Below the pieces are notes generated by a model. The model saw only the letters and a list, made by a program, of their open reading frames with translations, did no database searches and was not told where the DNA came from. Below are positions 46,824-58,487 of a DNA stretch of 64,000 nucleotides, piece by piece. Location: assembly GCA_036873135.1 (NCBI GenBank), contig JAPTYO010000011.1:6990298-7054297 (forward strand). Direction: 5' to 3'. Source of the DNA: Clarkia xantiana subsp. parviflora (taxonomy: Eukaryota; Streptophyta; Magnoliopsida; Myrtales; Onagraceae). Numbering within the stretch: position 1 is the first letter of the stretch; each line of letters opens with the position of its first letter. The position numbers were made by a program, and so were the translations under genes.

Positions 46824-47534
46824 TGATGGATATACGCATGATTCGGGCTCGGTTTTAATTATTCGGACCTCGTACACGCACGTAAGACCCACTACGAAAC
46901 CCAATTTCGAGCTAACCGGGGGAAACCGGGCAAGTAGCGGGGCTTAGCACCCCGGGGGTGTCGCGCACACCCCCCATTTTATCTCTAATGTATAGGAGAC
47001 CCGCTTTTCAACTAACTCCTATACGTCGGGGACCCCCCGTTGCAAGGCGCGCGCGTCCCGCTCATGACAGCCGCCTGAGACGCGCGTCAGAGTCCTTTTC
47101 CCAAAGCTCTCCTCTGCATCCCGGTTCACATTTCCACATTGAACCGGGTCAAAACCGGTTTACGGTCCAAGGTTGCCTATAAATAGCCACCTCGGGGGTA
47201 AACATTTCCAAGTCACTTTTGGGTGAGAATTGTGAAAAGCTCTGACCTCTCTCTAAACTTTCTCTCTCTAGAACCGTCTAATGTTGATCGTCGGAGTGAG
47301 CGCACCAAGCATCCCCCCCCCCCCTCTCCACGGGAGTTGCTTGGTAATGCTCCTCTCGCAGGTACGGACGGACGGTCCGCGAGAGAGCCCGGAGGACTCA
47401 GTGCGATTCTGAAGACAAAGCCAAAGGCCCGTGCACGACCCTGGAAGACGGACTTGGCCCAAACAAACTCGCACCCAACCCGAAGACATCGACAAGTTAC
47501 TCAGCAGACAGCCCGCGGTAACTTGGTCGAAACA
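46824..47534 (+). repeat. Element D left LTR
   Basis: 711 bp with the TATA box GCCTATAAATAGCC at 47175-47188. Relative to the right LTR it lacks a palindromic arm pair around the TTACCCGGAATTCCGGGTAA segment. Confidence 0.92.
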
Positions 47535-47536
47535 CT

Positions 47537-47554
47537 TGGCGCCGTCTGTGGGAA
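47537..47554 (+). promoter_or_regulatory. Element D primer-binding site
   Basis: TGGCGCCGTCTGTGGGAA, two nt from the LTR end; a common plant LTR-element primer-site form. Confidence 0.75.
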
Positions 47555-49907
47555 GCGCAACGACAAGTCATGGCGTACCACTATCATTCTAAGATCATCA
47601 GTTTACAAGATTCGGGAGAGCCGTGTGAAGCGCGTACACCTCCTACCAAACACGCACATCTGCGAAGCGCGTGCACCTCCTACCAAACGCGCGTGCATCG
47701 ACGCTCTAAGAGGAGGAGTAACACCTCTCGCTCAGAAACTAAGTATAGTAGCAGCGGACACTAGGTGCAGCACTGCGCGCACAGCATCGCACGCGCGTAC
47801 ACGTCGACATGGCAATGTGAGATCTACCACCTCACATACGAAGAACCTAACAGATACACTAAGTGGCTATCATGTCCACGCATCTCGAAGTAGCGGTCGC
47901 TAGACACACTCTACCTTGGGGAAAACCAAGTAGCGGTCGCTAGACACACTCTACCTTGGGGAAAGCCAAGTAGCGGTCGCAGAATGCACTCTACCTTGAA
48001 AACGCCAGGTAGCGGAAGGAACATGGATAGGCAGTCGCCTCGCCGACCTTTGACCGACGCCATGGAAGGACACGTCGTCTCGCCGACCTCTGGCCTTCTC
48101 CCTACCTCGGAAACAACCAAGTAGCAGTCGCTGAATGCATCCAACTTAGGAACAACCAAGTAGCAGTCGTGGAATGCACCCAACTTTGGAACAACCAAGT
48201 AGCAGTCGTGGAATGCACCCAACTTTGGAAAAACCAAGTAGCAGTCGTGGAACACACCCTACTTCGGAAGATCCCAGTAACCATCGACATGGGAGACAAC
48301 TACATATCTACGAGACTCGTTAGTCTCTACTTATCACATAGCAAACACCCCACGAGGGGGGGGGGGCAGCCCCCTGTACATATCAATCACTATGACGACA
48401 CCTACTCTACGTCGACATCAAGCCTATAGTGACAACATGCATGGCAACAGACAAGGAAAAAATTCTAAGTGTTGGAACAAGCGCGCACATACAAGCGCAC
48501 ACATACAAGCGCGCACATACAAGCGCACGCATACTCAGCTAGCACGCATATGGATGGTAGTATGGTCATGAAAGAAAGAGCCAATCAAGGAACATTTTCT
48601 AAGTGTTCCACCATGTCAGCAGTCGACATGTGACGAGGTGTCGACTATCAAGGAATATTTTCTAAGTGTTCCACCATGTCAGCAGTCGACATATAACGAG
48701 GTGTCGACTATCAAAGGCTGTTTTCTAAGTGTTCCACTATGGCAGCAGTCGACATATGACAAAGTGTCGACCATCAAGAAATACTTTCTAAGTATTTTCC
48801 TATGACGACAACCATGGTAACGAGTCATTAGGCTAGCGCTATCACGTCACTACAAGCACCTCTACTCCGGGGGCAATACTATATCAACAAGGGCCTCGTC
48901 TCTCGACATATACGTTGCGAACATACTTCGTTCGTCAACGACGCGGCGGATGCATCACACCTCGCAAGCTTAGGACCCGCGCGTCCGTGATACACGCTCC
49001 CTCATAAGTGTGTGGGTAACCCTTTACCTGTCTCTATTTTTTCTAAGTCTTTTAGTACATAACTATGCATCCTTTACACATACGTTATACACACGTCATC
49101 GTCATGCATTGCACACATCCATGATTTACATATTACACGTACATGAGTTAATTGTCGTCATATCATTTATTCATGCTATGATTTATATTTTCGTCATTGC
49201 ATGATCAATTGCATGACAGTACGTTGTTATCTTCTTATTACAATACTTACTATTTTCTAGACTCATTTTTAGCAATCATGACTACATGCTATGCGCACAT
49301 AATCTAGCGCGCACTATGTCATCTCAAAATGCATGATTCATGTTTTTTATTATTACATGATTATTTTCATGATTCAATTATTGATTATGTGCTCGCATCA
49401 TTTATATCATGTCATCAAATTCATGTTAACATCATAAACCATGATTGCATATATTCATGAGAATTATTTCTTAAGTCCATCACATGTGATTTTCCAAACC
49501 CGGCATTGTTTCATTTACTAAAACCGTCATCTCGCCGTCAAGACGGCCGTCTCGGACGACGGGCTCCCGAAAACCATCATCTTGCATGAAAAACGTTTTA
49601 TCAAAAACTTTCATGGTTTATTATCATTTTGATACAATTAGTCGTGGCATGAACGTTCTATATGTATTCGATCATCTTACAAACCCGAAAAATTTCATGT
49701 GCGCTCACGCCTTACTTCTTCCAAAATCACATTTATCATATTACTCGTAGTCCGTTGTGCTACTAACCCTTTGCGCAGTTATCAAGTATGACCATCTCAA
49801 AAAACTAAGGCGAGGAGCTCGCCTGAGCCGCGCGTATCCACCCATGGTAAATCAAAACTCAAGGTGAGCAGACGACCCGAATCACGCGTATACCCTATCT
49901 TAAAATA
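47555..49907. repeat. Non-coding interior of element D with three minisatellites
   Basis: A 40-bp unit (AAGTAGCGGTCGCTAGACAC...) occurs about three times at 47888-48005. A related 39-40-bp unit (AAGTAGCAGTCGTGGAATGC...) occurs about four times at 48113-48275. A 63-bp unit (TTTTCTAAGTGTTCCACCAT...GTCGAC) occurs three times at 48585-48800. CGCGCACATACAAG repeats lie near 48483-48535. The rest to 49907 is AT-rich. No long ORF has protein similarity I recognise; a 64-codon ATG frame at 47570 occupies the gag position but resembles nothing. Confidence 0.85.
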
Positions 49908-49949
49908 GAGTTAAACAAAGGTCAAGCCATTATTTAACTCGGGGGCAAG
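49908..49949 (+). promoter_or_regulatory. Element D polypurine tract and stem-loop
   Basis: GAGTTAAACAA/TTATTTAACTC (49908-49940, one C-A mismatch) followed directly by GGGGGCAAG (49941-49949) and the LTR. Spacing is identical to that in A, B and C. Confidence 0.75.
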
Positions 49950-50698
49950 TGATGGATATACGCATGATTCAGGCTCGGTTTTAATTATTCGGACCTCGTA
50001 CACGCACGTAAGACCCACTACGAAACCCAATTTCGAGCTAACCGGGGGAAACCGGGCAAGTCGCGAACTTGCCCGGCACCCCCGGGGGGCTTACCCGGAA
50101 TTCCGGGTAAGCTTAGCACCCCGGGGGTGTCGCGCACACCCCCCATTTTATCTCGAATGTATAGGAGACCCGCTTTTTAACTAACTCCTATGTGTCCGAG
50201 ACCTATGTTTCAAAGGTGCGCGCGTCCCGCTCGTGACAGCCGCCTGAGACGCGCGTCAGAGTCCTTTTCCCAAAGCTCTCCCCTGCATCCCGGTTCACAT
50301 TTCCACATTGAACCGGGTCAAAACCGGTTTACGGTCCAAGGTTGCCTATAAATAGCCACCTTGGGGGTAAACATTTTCAAGTCACTTTTGGGTGAGAATT
50401 GTGAAAAGCTATGACCTCTCTCTAAACTTTCTCTCTCTAGAACCGTCTAATGTTGATCGTCGGAGTGAGCGCACCAAGCATCCCCCCCTCTCCACGGGAG
50501 TTGCTTGGTAATGCTCCTCTCGCAGGTACGGACGGACGGTCCGCGAGAGAGCCCGGAGGACTCAGTGCGATTCTGAAGACGAAGCCAAAGGCCCGTGCAC
50601 GACCCTGGAAAACGGACTTGGCCCAAACAAACTCGAACCCAACCCGAAGACTTCGACAAGTTACTCAGCGGACAGCCCACGGTAACTTGGTCGAAACA
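49950..50698 (+). repeat. Element D right LTR
   Basis: 749 bp; TATA box at 50344-50357. Confidence 0.92.
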
Positions 50699-51796
50699 CG
50701 GTAGATTTTTCATTTTACTGTGTCATAGGGAGAGCTCTCTTTTTGAAGTTACACAAAGTGTGCCAAGAATTGGAGAAACTTCTCCCCGGAGAAATCTCGG
50801 AAACATCGGTGTTAACGTAATGAGGACAAATCACTAATTAAATTTCGACAACATGACATTGCTGATGAAATAAATGAAAATTATTTAGGAGTGAGTTGCC
50901 ACGAGGAAAATCCAACTGAAAATTCTTGAAATGATCAAAGGAATACACACTGTAATTCAACTATTCGTGCACTATAGTTGTATGAAACAGATGAGAATGA
51001 CCGAGTTGGCACTGGACTTTAGAAAACTTTTGATTTGTTTAAGTTAGAAGTATGAGAATTTGCTTGGATTCGCTTTTGTTGAGCTAGGTCTCTGTTTAGG
51101 GAGAATCCTTCATAGTGCATTAAGTAGTCTCTTTATACAAAGTTATCAATTATGTTTTAGTTATATCTTCTTAGTATTTATTTCTTGAAATAATAACAGT
51201 GTTCTTATCGTTAGGTTCTTATCCTTTAATATGTATTTGAATATTAGCTACATTTGCGGTTTATATACATGAGATGAAAGTCAGTATTTACAAGTATATT
51301 CATAGGAAACCATAGTTGATGTATAAAGCGAAATAAATGCAAAAATACCACCTTCATATTATTAATTCAAAATATAATTAATTATTCCATATTTCCAATC
51401 CTATTTCTGGGTACATATACTGCCCATTTTGCTCAATTCCTCTTGAAATGCCCTACTGATGAATTATGTGCCCACTGTCGATATCATCAACTATTTACTA
51501 TTGGAAACCTAAATGTATTTTTATTCTACTTATTTACTAATCTTCATAAATATTTAGATAATATACAATTAGCATTCAACAAATATATAATAATGTTATT
51601 ACAGATGGTTGTGCAAAAGCACAATATGCACCTTAAATGAAAATCAAGTTCACGTTGTTATTATTCCTATTTGCCATTTGCCATGTTAATATTGATTAAT
51701 TAATGTTCTCTGTTAATACTAGATCATAAAATATATTGGTGTGTATAGATTTATTAATGGTGGTTGCACGTGCAACCCACGTGTAGAGATCACTAG

Positions 51797-52825
51797 TATT
51801 TATAAAAATTGAAGTGTATAAGAAGTTGTATTTCTACAATATGCACTTTATGCAAACATTATTTTTATTAATGTCATTTATATGTGTTCATATACTTTTA
51901 TTTCGTCCTTATTATAAAGAATATGGGTGGTCCGCAAAATTAATAAAGTAATAAAATGCATAATGTGTTACAATATATACAAAGTATATCTCATACAGAT
52001 TATGAAATTAACACATTCCAGGTAAACTTGAAGTTTAGTGCCAGCATCAGCAAGATTGATTTTACATTCTGGTAAAATAGAAGCTTACTGATGCATAAAG
52101 GTAAGTCAGAAGTTTACCTTATAATACGATATTCTGCAATGAGTTCTCTCTTTTATTTCACAACATTGTTGAATTAAAAAATTAGAATACATATATATAT
52201 AAATTAAAAAAAAAATGTTAAGTAGATATTAGGAATATAAAATAGATGGCTCAATTACTCGAACATATGGTCAAGTTTGTTAAGCTGGGATTATTCGTAG
52301 TATTTTTTACATTCTAATTAATTATTAACTTTTTATATTAATGATAAACAAAATTACATCTGTAAATTTTTCAGTTTTTATTTTAACGTTTTATATTTCG
52401 AAGAAAAAAGTGTGATTTTTAATATATTATTTGTAATATTTATTTTCCATGAGGCGTTGACATGGCTTGTTTAATTGTTGTCACATAAGCAAATCCAGCT
52501 ACATCAGAGAAGGAGGATGAGCTAGACATTGATGAAAATTAAGGTCAAATTGGACCGTATCGAAGGATACTACTTTTAATTAACGACTTCATGAGAGATT
52601 TCTATGTCTATAAGTTTGAGGTTTGCTGTTGGGATAAATTCTTGTAAACACAAAATATAATAAAAATAATAAAACATAAGGAATATTATTTCAACGAATG
52701 GAAGCTTTGTGTAACAAATTATTTAAAAAAAATAACAAATTATATTTGCTTGCGAGGTCCGACATTTCAGTCTTGGACATGCTACGCGTGATCTGTAGCT
52801 TTAACTACATGCAAGAACCATCTAT
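51797..52825. other. AT-rich spacer downstream of PR-1 copy 4
   Basis: Non-coding, collinear with the other downstream spacers and closest to the unit 3 spacer. Confidence 0.8.
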
Positions 52826-53376
52826 CTAGAAGGGTTTCTCCCCTAACGTGTTTCCACGAGGATAGTAATTGCAAAGAACAAAGGATGTTCCTTTTTCAGT
52901 AAGACACGGAGCCGTATAACATCCGACAGACGTCGTTTTAGACCATATTACTTTGGTATATTGAAAGCAGTTGAGGCTAACTCTTATTGTATAGTTTGTC
53001 CCGTGCGTACACTTTTTTTGTTCATCCACCCAGGTTTGCACAATTGTAGATGTATTTTCCGGCGCAACGGCCTTACCATAATTATGACCATAAGTATCCT
53101 CAATATTGCAATCAAGCAGCGATTTGCATTGTTTCGCCACCTCGGTGGCACAACTCTGTGCATAGCTTGCCAAGGTGTCGTTCAAACAAGTGGGGCCACT
53201 CCAACCATTTTTCGGGCTGCATTTTGACTATCCAAGTATGTTTGGGGTAGGACTTGGGATGATGAGGATGCTCCTGAGGAGTCTGGTGTAACATTAATAG
53301 GCGAGGCCGAGCTCATTACTAATAACGATTTCACTAAGAAAATAATGAATGCATGGAGGAGGTCACCGCGAGCCAT
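52826..53376 (-). pseudogene. PR-1-like copy 4, frameshifted
   Basis: Carries the same 1-bp deletion as copy 3 (GTTCAAAC near 53180), giving TGA at the Trp codon of PLVWND and a 64-residue product. It keeps APLV and the normal C terminus and shares the Q to H change in YGHNYG. The shared lesion shows that copies 3 and 4 descend from one already broken copy. Confidence 0.93.
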
Positions 53377-54057
53377 TTTTATTTGAATGTTATTTCTAAA
53401 TGAATTATGTTTGATCTGGGATGCACATTAGTTGATATTTATAAGCAACCCTAATAGTGAATGAAATGGTCAACTTGCTTAAATTAGTTGTGGTTATCTG
53501 TGCTTACTCAAATATTAGCAAACGAGATCAACGGTTTTAAAATGATTGTGCTAATTTAATTATTTTCAAATACGAAATTAGATGATACTCATTGATGGTT
53601 CATGGGTCTCTGAAAATTGACCTTTGGTTTATGGTCATTGCATGATGGTAATTTTTCGGCTAAAAATAGAAAGAAAGAAAACATTAATATGAATCAGTCA
53701 TTAATTGAATCATACCATAAATAATTGATAAATTTTATTAACATTCTAAAAGTTGTATAAAATAAAAAAAGTAATGCCTCATGATAGTAAACTAATATAA
53801 TTAATATTTAGCGAAAAAAAAATAACATAATTTAATGGAAAATAAGGAAAAAAATTGTGAAAGTAATTAAAAGAAGGCAAATCACATTGAATTTTTTTTT
53901 TTTTGGTAACGACATTAAAAAATTATTGTTGTTGAATAATACTAAATATCTGATTTTTACAACAGATGAAATTAAATAATACAAATATATATATAAATAT
54001 TATTTAAAATACGAACGTAGTTTTTCCAATATTAATTTCCATTTTTTAATCAAATAA
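53377..54057 (-). promoter_or_regulatory. Upstream region of PR-1 pseudogene copy 4
   Basis: TATAAATA at 53436-53443; AT-rich, non-coding, with poly-T and (TA)n runs. Confidence 0.6.
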
Positions 54058-56223
54058 TCTCTCTATATTTAAAAAATCCCTGTTAATAGGGTGGGGGGGG
54101 GGGGGGGGGGGATAAAAAAACTCTTTGATTCTAGGGGAATGCCGAGAATTTGTTGGGTGGAGGCGCAAGAATTCGTTGATTCAGAAAAATACCGAAGAAC
54201 TGACGCAGAGTTGAGGAAAACCTCGATTTTTCATTAATAATCTCAAAAACTGAATGCAAAATTCGTCTAGTAGAGTTTAAATAGCTAAAGAGAAAACCCT
54301 AATTCTAAGATATATATATATGAAATTAATTAATAAGTACAAACATAACTAAAAAATTGCAATAAGACCCAAAAAAACACAAAACTGTAAATTTAACCCT
54401 CTAAACGATGGAATTTGGCCTCCAAACGTTGGATTCCCGGGTAGTGGATCTGTATTAGAATGTCTTTTCCGCATGAAAAACTCTATTCGTTTGCCAAAAT
54501 CCGACACTTGAAAGTTCGGGGACGAAAATCGCAGAATTAATCAATTCCAGCCGCATCAGTAAGCCTCAGAGATGAGATTTCTTAATTTTGTATGGAATTC
54601 ACATCCTTATGACATTGATCTTGCTGGCCAAATATACTCTCATTAACTGTCATAACAACATCAACGGTTTTACCATTTTGCCTTCAACAATGTGAATTGC
54701 ACTATCCTTTTATCATGCATATATTCAATGGCCTGGGTTTGTGAAATAAGTGCAATAATGTTACCATTTGTCTCAAATTTATATCCTATAGGGCATGGCT
54801 TGCCCTGGATGTATATTTCATTTGTCATATATTTTACAACAGATTTCTCCTTTTAATCCTTTAATTATTTCCACTTGAATATTTTATTAGGTTAATACAA
54901 GAAGAAGAAGGAGGAGAAGAAGAAGAAGAAGAAGAAGAGAGTACTATTCAGAAGTATTGTTACCTTCTTTCTTATTGAATCATCGAGATACCAATGGTAT
55001 TTCTTATGCAGAAATCGATAATCACATTTCGACTTCAACGACATAATGGAAGGTTTTGAGTTAAATTTTTTTATCGTGCTATTCTTTTAATAATATGCTA
55101 TTCTAGTTCATTATCTTTAAAGTTTCGGTTGATTTTTCATTTTACTGTGTCATAGGGAGAGCTCTCTTTTTGAAGTTACACAAAGTGTGCCAAGAATTGG
55201 AGAAACTTCTCCCCGAAGAAATCTCGGAAACATCGGTGTTAACGTAATGAGGACAAATCACTAATTAAATTTCAAAAACATGACATTGCTGATGAAATAA
55301 ATGAAAATTATTTAGGAGTGAGTTGCCACGAGGAAAATCCAACTGAAAATTCTAGAAATGATCAAAGGAATACACACTGTAATTCAACTATTCGTGCACT
55401 ATAGTTGTATGAAACAGATGAGAATGACCGAGTTGGCACTGGACTTTAGAAAACTTTTGATTTGTTTAAGTTAGAAGTATGAGAATTTGCTTGGATTCGC
55501 TTTTGTTGAGCTAGGTCTCTGTTTAGGGAGAATCCTTCATAGTGCATTAAGTAGTCTCTTTATACAAAGTTATCAATTATGTTTTAGTTATATCTTCTTA
55601 GTATTTATTTCTTGAAATAATAACAGTGTTCTTATCGTTAGGTTCTTATCCTTTAATATGTATTTGAATATTAGCTACATTTGCGGTTTATATACATGAG
55701 ATGAAAGTCAGTATTTACAAGTATATTCATAGGAAACCATAGTTGATGTATAAAGCGAAATAAATGCAAAAATATCACCTTCATATTATTAATTCAAAAT
55801 ATAATTAATTATTACATATTGCCAATCCTATTTCTGGGTACATATACTGCCCATTTTGCTCAATTCCTCTTGAAATGCCCTACTGATGAATTATGTGCCC
55901 ACTGTCGATATCATCAACTATTTACTATTGGAAACCTAAATGTATTTTTATTCTACTTATTTACTAATCTTCATAAATATTTAGATAATATACAATTAGC
56001 ATTCAACAAATATATAATAATGTTATTACAGATGGTTGTGCAAAAGCACAATATGCACCTTAAATGAAAATCAAGTTCACGTTGTTATTATTCCTATTTG
56101 CCATTTGCCATGTTAATATTAATTAATTAATGTTCTCTGTTAATACTAGATCATAAAATATATTGGTGTGTATAGATTTATTAATGGTGGTTGCACGTGC
56201 AACCCACGTGTAGAGATCACTAG
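54058..56223 (+). mobile_element. Helitron-like element, unit 4/5, uninterrupted copy
   Basis: The reference copy at 2166 bp. It has A|TCTCTCTATATTT at the start. In order it contains a G-run of about 18 at 54093-54111, (TA)n, a (GAA)n tract (about 54897-54940), the two-exon fragment (exon 2 at 55156-55247; exon 1 has a 1-bp loss near 55030), then the GGTTGCACGTGCAACC palindrome, a 15-nt spacer and CTAG|T. No Rep/helicase is encoded, so it would be non-autonomous. Confidence 0.5.
54670..54828 (-). other. Small 52-codon ORF, unrecognised
   Basis: ATG-initiated minus-strand frame beginning MTNEIYIQGKPCPIGYKFET and ending LLKAKW, within the Helitron-like element. The segment recurs in units 1-4 and is cut in units 5 and 6 by the solo LTR junction. 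It could be another captured fragment or chance. Confidence 0.2.
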
Positions 56224-57247
56224 TATTTATAAAAATTGAAGTGTATAAGAAGTTGTATTTCTACAATATGCACTTTATGCAAACATTATTTTTATTAATG
56301 TCATTTATATGTGTTCATATACTTTTATTTCGTCCTTATTATAAAGAATATGGGTGGTCCGCAAAATTAATAAAGTAATAAAATGCATAATGTGTTACAA
56401 TATATACAAAGTATATCTCATACAGATTATGAAATTAACACATTCCAGGTAAACTTGAAGTTTAGTGCCAGCATCAGCATGATTGATTTTACATTCTGGT
56501 AAAATAGAAGCTTACTGATGCATAAAGGTAAGTCAGAAGTTTACCTTATAATACGATATTCTGCAATGAGTTCTCTCTTTTATTTCACAACATTGTTGAA
56601 TTAAAAAATTAGAATATATATATATATAATTTAAAAAAATGTTAAGTAGATATTAGGAATATAAAATAGATGGCTCAAGTACTCGAACATATGGTCAAGT
56701 TTGTTAAGCTGGGGTTATTCGTAGTATTTTTTACATTCTAATTAATTATTAACTTTTATATTAATGATAAAAAAATTACATCTGTAAATTTTTCAGTTTT
56801 TATTTTAACGTTTTATTTTTCGAAGAAAAAAGTGTGATTTTTAATATATTATTTGTAATATTTATTTTCCATGAGGCGTTGACATGGCTTGTTTAATTGT
56901 TGTCACATAAGCAAATCCAGCTACATCAGAGAAGGAGGATGAGCTAGACAATGATGAAAATTAAGGTCAAATTGGACCGTATCGAAGGATACTACTTTTA
57001 ATTAATGACTTCATGAGAGATTTCTATGTCTATAAGTTTGAGGTTTGCTGCTGGGATAAATTCTTGTAAACAAAAAATATAATAAAAATAATAAAACATA
57101 AGGAATATTATTTCAACGAATGGAAGCTTTGTGTAACAAATTATTTAAAAAAAATAACAAATTATATTTGATTGCGAGGTCCGACATTTCAGTCTTGGAC
57201 ATGCTACGCGTGATCTGTAGCTTTAACTACATGCAAGAACCATCTAA
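56224..57247. other. AT-rich spacer downstream of PR-1 copy 5
   Basis: Non-coding, collinear with the other units. It shares specific changes (TTTGATTGCGAGG, TGCTGGGATAAA) with the unit 6 spacer. Confidence 0.8.
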
Positions 57248-57799
57248 CTAGAAGGGTTTCTCCCCTAACGTGTTTCCACGAGGATAGTAATTGCAAAGAA
57301 CAAAGGATGTTCCTTTTTCAGTAAGACACGGAGCCGTGTAACATCCGACAGACGTCGTTTTAGACCATATTACTTTGGTATATTGAAAGCAGTTGAGGCT
57401 AACTCTTATTGTATAGTTTGTCCCGTGCGTACACTTTTTTTGTTCATCCACCCAGGTTTGCACAATTGTAGATGTATTTTCCGGCGCAACGGCCTTACCA
57501 TAATTCTGACCATAAGTATCCTCAATATTGCAATCAAGTAGCGATTTGCATTGTTTCGCCACCTCGGTGGCACAACTCTGTGCATAGCTTGCCAAGGTGT
57601 CGTTCCAAACAAGTGGGGCCACTCCAACCATTTTTCGGGCTGCATTTTGACTATCCAAGTATGTTTGGGGTAGGACTTGGGATGATGAGGATGCTCCTGA
57701 GGAGTCTGGTGTAACATTAAAAGGCGAGGCCGAGCTCATTACTAATAACGATTTCACTAAGAAAATAATGAATGCATGGAGGAGGTCACCGCGAGCCAT
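57248..57799 (-). CDS. PR-1-like secreted CAP protein, copy 5
   Basis: Intact 183-aa single-exon copy with the same amino-acid sequence as copies 2 and 6 (F27, Q45, A73, A103). Signal peptide, Q98/Q139 cavity substitutions, extra cysteines and C-terminal PRGNTLGEKPF as in copy 1. Its downstream Helitron-like sequence is truncated by the solo LTR. Confidence 0.9.
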   Translation of the reverse strand: MARGDLLHAFIIFLVKSLLVMSSASPFNVTPDSSGASSSSQVLPQTYLDSQNAARKMVGVAPLVWNDTLASYAQSCATEVAKQCKSLLDCNIEDTYGQNYGKAVAPENTSTIVQTWVDEQKKCTHGTNYTIRVSLNCFQYTKVIWSKTTSVGCYTAPCLTEKGTSFVLCNYYPRGNTLGEKPF

Positions 57800-58487
57800 T
57801 TTTATTTGAATGTTATTTCTAAATGAATTATGTTTGATCTGGGATGCACATTAGTTGATATTTATAAGCAACACTAATAGTGAATGAAATGGTCAACTTG
57901 CTTAAATTAGTTGTGGTTATCTGTGCTTACTCAAATATTAGCAAACGAGATCAACGGTTTTAAAATGATTGTGCTAATTTAATTATTTTCAAATACGAAA
58001 TTAGATGATACTCATTGATGGTTCATGGGTCTCTGAAAACTGACCTTTGGTTTATGGTCATTGCATGATAGTAATTTTTCGGCTAAAAATAGAAAGAAAG
58101 AAAACATTAATATGAATCAGTCATTAAGTTAATCAAACCATAAATAATTGATAAATTTTATTAACATTCTAAAAGTTGTATAAAAGAAAAAAAGTAATGC
58201 CTCATGACAGTAAACTAATATAATTAATATTTAGCGAAAAAAAAGCTAACATAATTTAATGGAAAATAAGGAAAAAAATTGTGAAAGTAATTAAAAGAAG
58301 GCAAATCACATTGATTTTTTTTTTTTTTGGTAACGACATTGAATAATTATTGTTGTTGAATAATACTAAATATCTGATTTTTACTACGGAAGAAATTAAA
58401 TAATACAAATATATATATATATATATATATTATTTAAAATACGAACGTAGTTTTTCCAATATTAATTTCCATTTTTTAATCAAATAA
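57800..58487 (-). promoter_or_regulatory. Upstream region of PR-1 copy 5 with TATA box
   Basis: TATAAATA on the gene strand at 57859-57866, 60 nt before the ATG; AT-rich, (TA)n at about 58410-58430. Confidence 0.7.

Larger units (their letters stand above)
46824..50698 (+). mobile_element. LTR retroelement D, internally deleted non-coding relative of C
   Basis: LTRs at 46824-47534 and 49950-50698 (TGATGGATAT...GTCGAAACA). The duplication is CGGTT (46819-46823) and CGGTA (50699-50703); the empty site TTTCGGTTGATTTTT is seen in other units. Primer site and polypurine tract show plus sense, opposite to A-C. The LTRs match the C family. Only 2.4 kb lies between them, with no Gag, protease or antisense gene, mostly tandem repeats. 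The 3' end of the interior (about 49480-49949) is the reverse complement of C's 33052-33520, so D is a deletion derivative. Confidence 0.93.
45762..51796 (+). mobile_element. Helitron-like element, unit 3/4, split by element D
   Basis: TCTCTCTATATTT start, palindrome and CTAG (51793-51796) end, about 2.16 kb without D. Element D sits in the intron of the two-exon fragment. Confidence 0.45.

Noticed and set aside
47223..47903. 226-codon plus-strand ORF across the left LTR, primer site and interior of D
   Set aside because: It reads through LTR sequence and the primer site, with no conserved domain, so it is a chance frame.
54081..54558. Segment beginning TGTTAATAGGG and ending CCGCATCA, with LTR-like flavour on the minus strand
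   Set aside because: No target duplication on either side, no partner copy in the window outside the array, and no primer site or PPT. An old LTR remnant is possible but not supported.
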